Shown here in pieces: positions 29,026-32,711 of a stretch of 32,711 bases of DNA. The stretch is taken from the NCBI GenBank assembly GCA_021324075.1, contig JAJPJW010000161.1:1-32711 (forward strand). Direction: 5' to 3'. Made by a program: the position numbers and the translations under genes. The notes beneath the pieces are model-generated. The model was not told the origin of the DNA and did not search any database. It worked only from the letters and a program-made list of their open reading frames with translations. Each line of letters opens with the position of its first letter. The first letter of the stretch is position 1. This stretch comes from Pseudomonadota bacterium. GTDB lineage: Bacteria > Oederibacteriota > Muellerivitia > Muellerivitales > Muellerivitaceae.

Positions 29026-30489
29026 TTGGGAATCTTCAATAAACTTTCCATATTTCTCGCCGGCCTCGGAATGCTTCTGGCGGCCCAGCCCAGTAATGGC
29101 GCCTCCGCAGGCTCCGATGCCCCGGCTGGGCACAGCCAAAGCACGCCCTACGACCTGAGGGCCGGAGGGCAGGCGGCCGGGCCCTTAAAAGCCCAAGAAC
29201 CCTGTGCCCCGGTTACCCTCACCGCCGAGGAAGACCATACCCGGATGATGAAGCTTCTCGGCATCGCTTCCCTGCGACCCTGGGTCAACGGCATGGACCC
29301 CAACGCTCCCAACCGGCCCAATTACGACGAAGCCAAGGCCAATCCATACCCCGATCTTCCCGACCCCTTCCTCACCCAAAAGGGAAAGCGCATCACGGCC
29401 CCCGGGGAATGGTGGAGCATCCGCCGGCCGGAGATCGTCGAGGATTTCGACCGCGAGATCTACGGCCGGGTCCCCGCAGACGTCCCCGCCGTTACCTGGA
29501 AGGTCCAAAGTTCGGCGGAAGGGGAAAAAGCCGGGGTGCCTATCCTGACCCGAATTTTGGTCGGCCATGTGGACAACTCCTCCTGCCCGGGCATCACGGT
29601 CGATATCGAAGCGACCCTCATCACGCCCCGCAACGCCAAGGGCCCCGTGCCCGTAGTGGTGCAACTCTGCGGCGGCTTTTTCTACAAGCCCAAGGACAAG
29701 AACGGCAATATCCCCAAGTGGCTCGCCTGGCAGGACCTGGCCCTGGCCAAGGGTTGGGCCTGTTGCGAACTGAACACCGATACCATCCAGGCGGACAACG
29801 GCAGCGGCCTCACCCAGGGCATTATCGGGCTCTCCAACAAAGGCCAACCCCGAAAGCCGGACGATTGGGGCGCCCTGCGCGCCTGGGCCTGGGGCGCGGC
29901 CCGCCTGCTGGACTATTTTGAAACGGACCCCGCCTTGGACGCCGGGAAGGTGGCCGTCGAGGGCCACTCCCGCTGGGGCAAGGCCGCGCTGGTGGCCATG
30001 GCCTATGACCCGCGTTTCGCGGCGGCCTATGTGAGTTCTTCCGGGGAGGGCGGCGCCAAGCTTCACCGGCGCAACTTCGGGGAGCCCGTGGAGAACATCG
30101 CCTCCAGCGGCGAATACCATTGGATGGCGGGCAACTTCCTTAAATACGCCGGTCCCCTCACCTGGGACGACCTGCCGGTGGACGCCCACGAGCTCATCGC
30201 CCTTTGCGCGCCCCGCCCGGTCTTCATCAGTGCCGGCAACGTCGGCGACGCCTGGGTGGATGCCCGGGGCATGTTCATGGCCGCCGTGGCGGCCCAAAAG
30301 GTCTATGAGTTCTTGGGTAAGAAGGGCATGGGAACCGACGCGATGCCGCCCGTGGGCACGGGGCTTCTGGACGGCGATCTTGCCTTCCGCCAGCACAACG
30401 AGGGCCACACCGACGGCCCCAACTGGCTGTTCTTTCTGGATTTCGCCGAAAGACATTTCAAGGCCCCGCCCGGAACAAAAGCTGAATAA
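29026..30489 (+). CDS. CE15-like glucuronoyl esterase (secreted alpha/beta hydrolase)
   Basis: A 487-residue protein (from TTG at 29026). Residues 1-~20 form a signal peptide (KLSIFLAGLGMLLA); residues ~20-53 are coded by a palindromic element; the catalytic part starts near residue 60. VEGHSRWGK puts the nucleophile at S315 in the G-x-SR-x-GK motif of carbohydrate esterase family 15. SGEGGAKLHRRNFGE follows as in bacterial members, LPVDAHELIAL-APRPVF precedes the end, and H461 in NEGHTD is the catalytic His. CE15 enzymes cleave glucuronate esters linking lignin to xylan, which fits the GH10 xylanase in the same window. GGGAGG eight bases before the TTG and the signal peptide favour this start over the GTG at 28975, which lacks both. 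Confidence 0.85.
   Translation: MGIFNKLSIFLAGLGMLLAAQPSNGASAGSDAPAGHSQSTPYDLRAGGQAAGPLKAQEPCAPVTLTAEEDHTRMMKLLGIASLRPWVNGMDPNAPNRPNYDEAKANPYPDLPDPFLTQKGKRITAPGEWWSIRRPEIVEDFDREIYGRVPADVPAVTWKVQSSAEGEKAGVPILTRILVGHVDNSSCPGITVDIEATLITPRNAKGPVPVVVQLCGGFFYKPKDKNGNIPKWLAWQDLALAKGWACCELNTDTIQADNGSGLTQGIIGLSNKGQPRKPDDWGALRAWAWGAARLLDYFETDPALDAGKVAVEGHSRWGKAALVAMAYDPRFAAAYVSSSGEGGAKLHRRNFGEPVENIASSGEYHWMAGNFLKYAGPLTWDDLPVDAHELIALCAPRPVFISAGNVGDAWVDARGMFMAAVAAQKVYEFLGKKGMGTDAMPPVGTGLLDGDLAFRQHNEGHTDGPNWLFFLDFAERHFKAPPGTKAE
29083..29170 (+). repeat. In-frame two-hairpin palindromic element, copy 3 (CE15-like esterase)
   Basis: Long hairpin: GCCCAGCC (29083-29090) pairs with GGCTGGGC (29124-29131). Short hairpin: GCCCTACG (29145-29152) pairs with CGGAGGGC (29163-29170) with one mismatch. 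Spacer 13 bases. It codes AQPSNGASAG ... YDLRAGGQAA right after the signal peptide; the same peptide pattern (AQSHDGASAG ... SDVRAGGQAA) occurs in the VOC protein. Confidence 0.85.
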
Positions 30490-30518
30490 GCGGCCCCAGA
30501 CAAGGCCTGTCAGCTTTC

Positions 30519-30535
30519 AAAAGTGCAACTTTTTT
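30519..30535 (+). terminator. Weak intrinsic terminator after the CE15-like gene
   Basis: AAAAGT (30519-30524), loop GCA, ACTTTT (30528-30533) and two more T. The stem is AT-rich and short, so efficiency is doubtful. Confidence 0.35.
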
Positions 30536-30596
30536 GCCATTTCCGGTTCGCTTGTCCTTAACTCTTTCTTCTTTTTCCCATCCCAAGGGCCCGATT

Positions 30597-30602
30597 TATA
30601 AT
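30597..30602 (+). promoter_or_regulatory. Consensus -10 box of the hybrid kinase gene
   Basis: An exact TATAAT ends 45 bases before the ATG at 30648. No good -35 box lies 17 bases upstream (TTTCCC), so it may need an activator. The resulting leader of about 39 bases carries AAGGAGG. Confidence 0.5.
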
Positions 30603-30647
30603 CTAACTGGCCGTTAACCCATCCGGACAATTCCAAGGAGGCGACCC

Positions 30648-32711
30648 ATGCCCCCCTTCCTACCCGAGTCGGAGTTCCAGTTCATCTTTGATTCCCTGCC
30701 CGGCATCTACCTTGTCCTCAAACCCGATTTCACCATGGTGGCGGCCAACCAAGCCCGGTACAAGGCCACCATGACCACCCCGGAGGGCACCCTGGGCCGC
30801 AATGTCTTCGACCTTTTCCCCGACAACCCCGACGATCCCGCCGCCACGGGCGTGGCCAACCTGAAGGCCTCCCTCCTGCGGGTCCTGGCCAGCAAGAAGC
30901 CCGACACCATGGCGGTTCAGAAATACGACATCCCAAGGCCTGAAAGCGAAGGAGGCGGCTTTGAAGAGCGCTATTGGAGCCCCCTGAACTCGCCGGTGCT
31001 GGATGAAAAGGGCCAGGTGGCCTATATCATCCACCGGGTGGAGGACGTCACCGACTTCGTGCGCTTGAAGCAAAAAGGCGCGGAGCAAAGCAAGCTCACC
31101 GATGAACTGAAGGACAAGGTACAGGAAATCGAGATGGAGGTCTTCCAGCGGGCCCAGGAAGTCCAGCGGGCCAACGAGAAGCTGAGGGAGCTGGATAAAT
31201 TAAAGACCGAGTTCTTCGCCAACGTCAGCCATGAGCTCCGCACCCCCCTGACCCTGATCCTGGCGCCCATCGAGAGCCTGCTGGCGGACAAGCCCCAGGG
31301 CGACCCGCCCGCCCCCCGCCCGGTGTTGCAGACCGTCCACAACAACGCCGTGCGGCTGCTGCAGATGATCAACGGCCTGCTCGACTTCTCGAAGGTCTCC
31401 GCCGGCAAGACGGAGGTCAGCCGCGAGCCAGTGAATATCCTGGACCTGACCCGGTCCATCTTCTGGGACTTCAAGGGAATCCTGGCCCAGAAGGGCGTCG
31501 AGGGGGACCTCTCGGCCCAGGCCCCCCAACCCGTCGTGGAGATGGACCGCTACCTTTACGAGCGCGTCCTCTTCAACCTGCTTTCCAACGCCGTGAAGTT
31601 CACGCCCAAGGGCGGGAAGGTGGCGGTGGCCCTTGAAGCCCGCGACGGGAAGCTGACTTTGTCGGTGGCCGACACGGGCATCGGCATTTCGGAAAAGGAC
31701 CGGTCTAGGCTTTTCGAGAAGTTCTACCAGGCCGAGGGTTCCTCAACGCGCCGGTTCGAGGGGACGGGACTGGGCTTGGCCCTCGTGAAGGAATTCAGCC
31801 TGCTCCTGGGCGGGAACGTGGCGGTGGAAAGCGAGCCGGGCAGGGGCTCCACCTTCACCTTCACTTGCCTTGCCCCGGAATCGAAGGCCCCTGTCCCGAG
31901 GATACAATCCGAGGGACAAGGTTTGGGTGTACCCAATCCCATACCAGGATTGGGTGCCCCTGCCGAACCCCCGCCCGGGCGCAAACCCCTGGCTGTCCCC
32001 TTCCTGGCGGAGGCCCCGGCGGATTTGGCGGAAAAGGGGGGCGGGAACACCGGTCTTCCCAAGATACTGGTGGCCGAAGACAACCCGGAGCTCTCGGCCT
32101 TTCTTTTTTCCCTGCTTTCGCCCCTGGCCCGGGTGGAGACGGCCGCGGACGGCGCTGAAGCCTTGGAACTGGCCCGCCGATGGCGGCCCGACCTGGTGCT
32201 TTCGGACGTGATGATGCCCCATGTGGACGGCATCCAATTGACGAGGAGCCTGAAGGAAAACAAGGAAACCGCCACCATCCCCGTCGTGCTCCTGACCGCC
32301 ATGACCAACCGGGAGGGGCTGTTGAAGGGCTGGGAGGCCGGGGCCGACGACTACCTGTTCAAACCCTTCCATCCCAAGGAACTGGAGGCCCGGATCCGGT
32401 CCATCCTTTCGGGCCGGGAGTGGAAGCGCAAGGGGGAGGCCTATAAGCGCCAGCGGGACGCCATGGAGCACTTCACCCACATCGCCTCCCACGACCTCCG
32501 CGAGCCCCTGCGCAAGATCATGGTCTTCGTCGGGCTGTTCCTGGACGAGCAACCCGGGCTGGGCGGGGAGTCCAAGGAGGCCCTTTTGGGAATTTCCCGC
32601 ACCGCCGACCGCATGATGAGCCTCCTGGACTCCCTCATGCAATACACCCGGCTGGACGGCCAGGCGGACCCGCCGCAAAACACCCCCATGGGAAAAGTCG
32701 TGCGCGAAGCC
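30648..32711 (+). CDS. Hybrid sensor histidine kinase PAS-HisKA-HATPase-REC-HisKA (3' truncated)
   Basis: The frame is open from ATG 30648 to the end of the window (688 codons, no stop), so the C-terminus is missing. Residues ~5-140 form a PAS domain; ~150-185 a coiled coil; then HisKA with SHELRTPL (His near 198) and a HATPase domain with NLLSNAVKF, DTGIGI and GTGLGL. A Pro/Gly-rich hinge (about 408-475) contains a palindromic element. Next is a receiver (ILVAEDN, phospho-Asp in LSDVMMPHVDG, FKPF). After it comes a second, phytochrome-like HisKA (ASHDLREPLRKI), whose ATPase domain presumably lies beyond the window. AAGGAGG six bases before the ATG fixes the start. It would sense a signal through PAS in the cytoplasm (no membrane segment) and run an internal phosphorelay. 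Confidence 0.92.
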   Translation, partial: MPPFLPESEFQFIFDSLPGIYLVLKPDFTMVAANQARYKATMTTPEGTLGRNVFDLFPDNPDDPAATGVANLKASLLRVLASKKPDTMAVQKYDIPRPESEGGGFEERYWSPLNSPVLDEKGQVAYIIHRVEDVTDFVRLKQKGAEQSKLTDELKDKVQEIEMEVFQRAQEVQRANEKLRELDKLKTEFFANVSHELRTPLTLILAPIESLLADKPQGDPPAPRPVLQTVHNNAVRLLQMINGLLDFSKVSAGKTEVSREPVNILDLTRSIFWDFKGILAQKGVEGDLSAQAPQPVVEMDRYLYERVLFNLLSNAVKFTPKGGKVAVALEARDGKLTLSVADTGIGISEKDRSRLFEKFYQAEGSSTRRFEGTGLGLALVKEFSLLLGGNVAVESEPGRGSTFTFTCLAPESKAPVPRIQSEGQGLGVPNPIPGLGAPAEPPPGRKPLAVPFLAEAPADLAEKGGGNTGLPKILVAEDNPELSAFLFSLLSPLARVETAADGAEALELARRWRPDLVLSDVMMPHVDGIQLTRSLKENKETATIPVVLLTAMTNREGLLKGWEAGADDYLFKPFHPKELEARIRSILSGREWKRKGEAYKRQRDAMEHFTHIASHDLREPLRKIMVFVGLFLDEQPGLGGESKEALLGISRTADRMMSLLDSLMQYTRLDGQADPPQNTPMGKVVREA
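31892..31955 (-). repeat. In-frame two-hairpin palindromic element, copy 4 (kinase hinge)
   Basis: Short hairpin: TGTCCC (31892-31897) pairs with GGGACA (31913-31918). Spacer with GGTTTGGGTG. Long-hairpin position: ACCCAATCC (31931-31939) pairs with GGATTGGGT (31947-31955), perfect 9-bp stem with a much shorter loop than in other copies. It encodes PVPRIQSEGQGLGVPNP, which aligns with SPGPQAGGQGLVVPS of the TonB receptor copy in the same reading frame and orientation. Confidence 0.8.

Overview
The window is about 32.7 kb of GC-rich (roughly 60% or more), densely coded chromosomal DNA from a Gram-negative bacterium. It encodes a TonB-dependent receptor, an outer-membrane-type beta-barrel protein, lipoprotein and signal-peptide proteins, and secreted proteins with very long Thr/Pro-rich stalks ending in FlgD/T9SS-type C-terminal modules. 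This style recalls uncultured candidate phyla more than Proteobacteria, but nothing here fixes the lineage. The only phylogenetic marker is a principal sigma factor (rpoD). No rRNA, tRNA, CRISPR array, IS transposase or prophage structural gene was seen.

Layout. 1-1981: end of a Thr/Pro-stalk surface protein and an MFS exporter, closed by a terminator shared with the convergent unit. 1991-8470 (minus strand): a likely operon of a PQQ-like beta-propeller stalk protein, pqqA (30 codons), pqqB, pqqC, a fused pqqD-pqqE and a GIY-YIG protein. 8662-13221 (plus): a TonB receptor diverging from that operon, then helicase hrpB, which appears to be leaderless. 13256-17033 (minus): a receiver protein, a secreted GH10 xylanase, a membrane protein and a rhodanese. 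17258-20900: small membrane protein, HExxH metallopeptidase-like protein, a 56-aa ORF, an SDR-like oxidoreductase, a beta-lactamase-family lipoprotein, and a two-gene unit holding a possible Acb2/Tad1-like protein plus a 52-aa basic protein. 21203-26783: membrane-anchored STAS protein, a small gene, rpoD, a small gene, and a REC-PAS-GGDEF-EAL protein. 26796-32711: VOC protein, zinc-ribbon/Yip1 membrane protein, beta-barrel protein, CE15-like glucuronoyl esterase and a truncated hybrid histidine kinase.

How genes fit together. The pqq genes make the redox cofactor PQQ; the adjacent beta-propeller protein and divergent TonB receptor are candidate user and importer (inference). The GH10 xylanase and CE15-like esterase both suggest attack on plant cell-wall xylan. 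Several proteins (two REC/PAS signalling proteins, a lone receiver, a STAS protein) point to rich signal transduction.

Main discovery. Four unrelated proteins (TonB receptor, VOC protein, CE15-like esterase, hybrid kinase) each carry an in-frame insertion made of the same two-hairpin palindromic DNA element, in both orientations relative to the host gene, with compensatory base changes in the stems. The insertions lie after signal peptides, in a linker, or in a loop. This resembles the Rickettsia palindromic elements in logic, but the sequence family is one I do not recognise.
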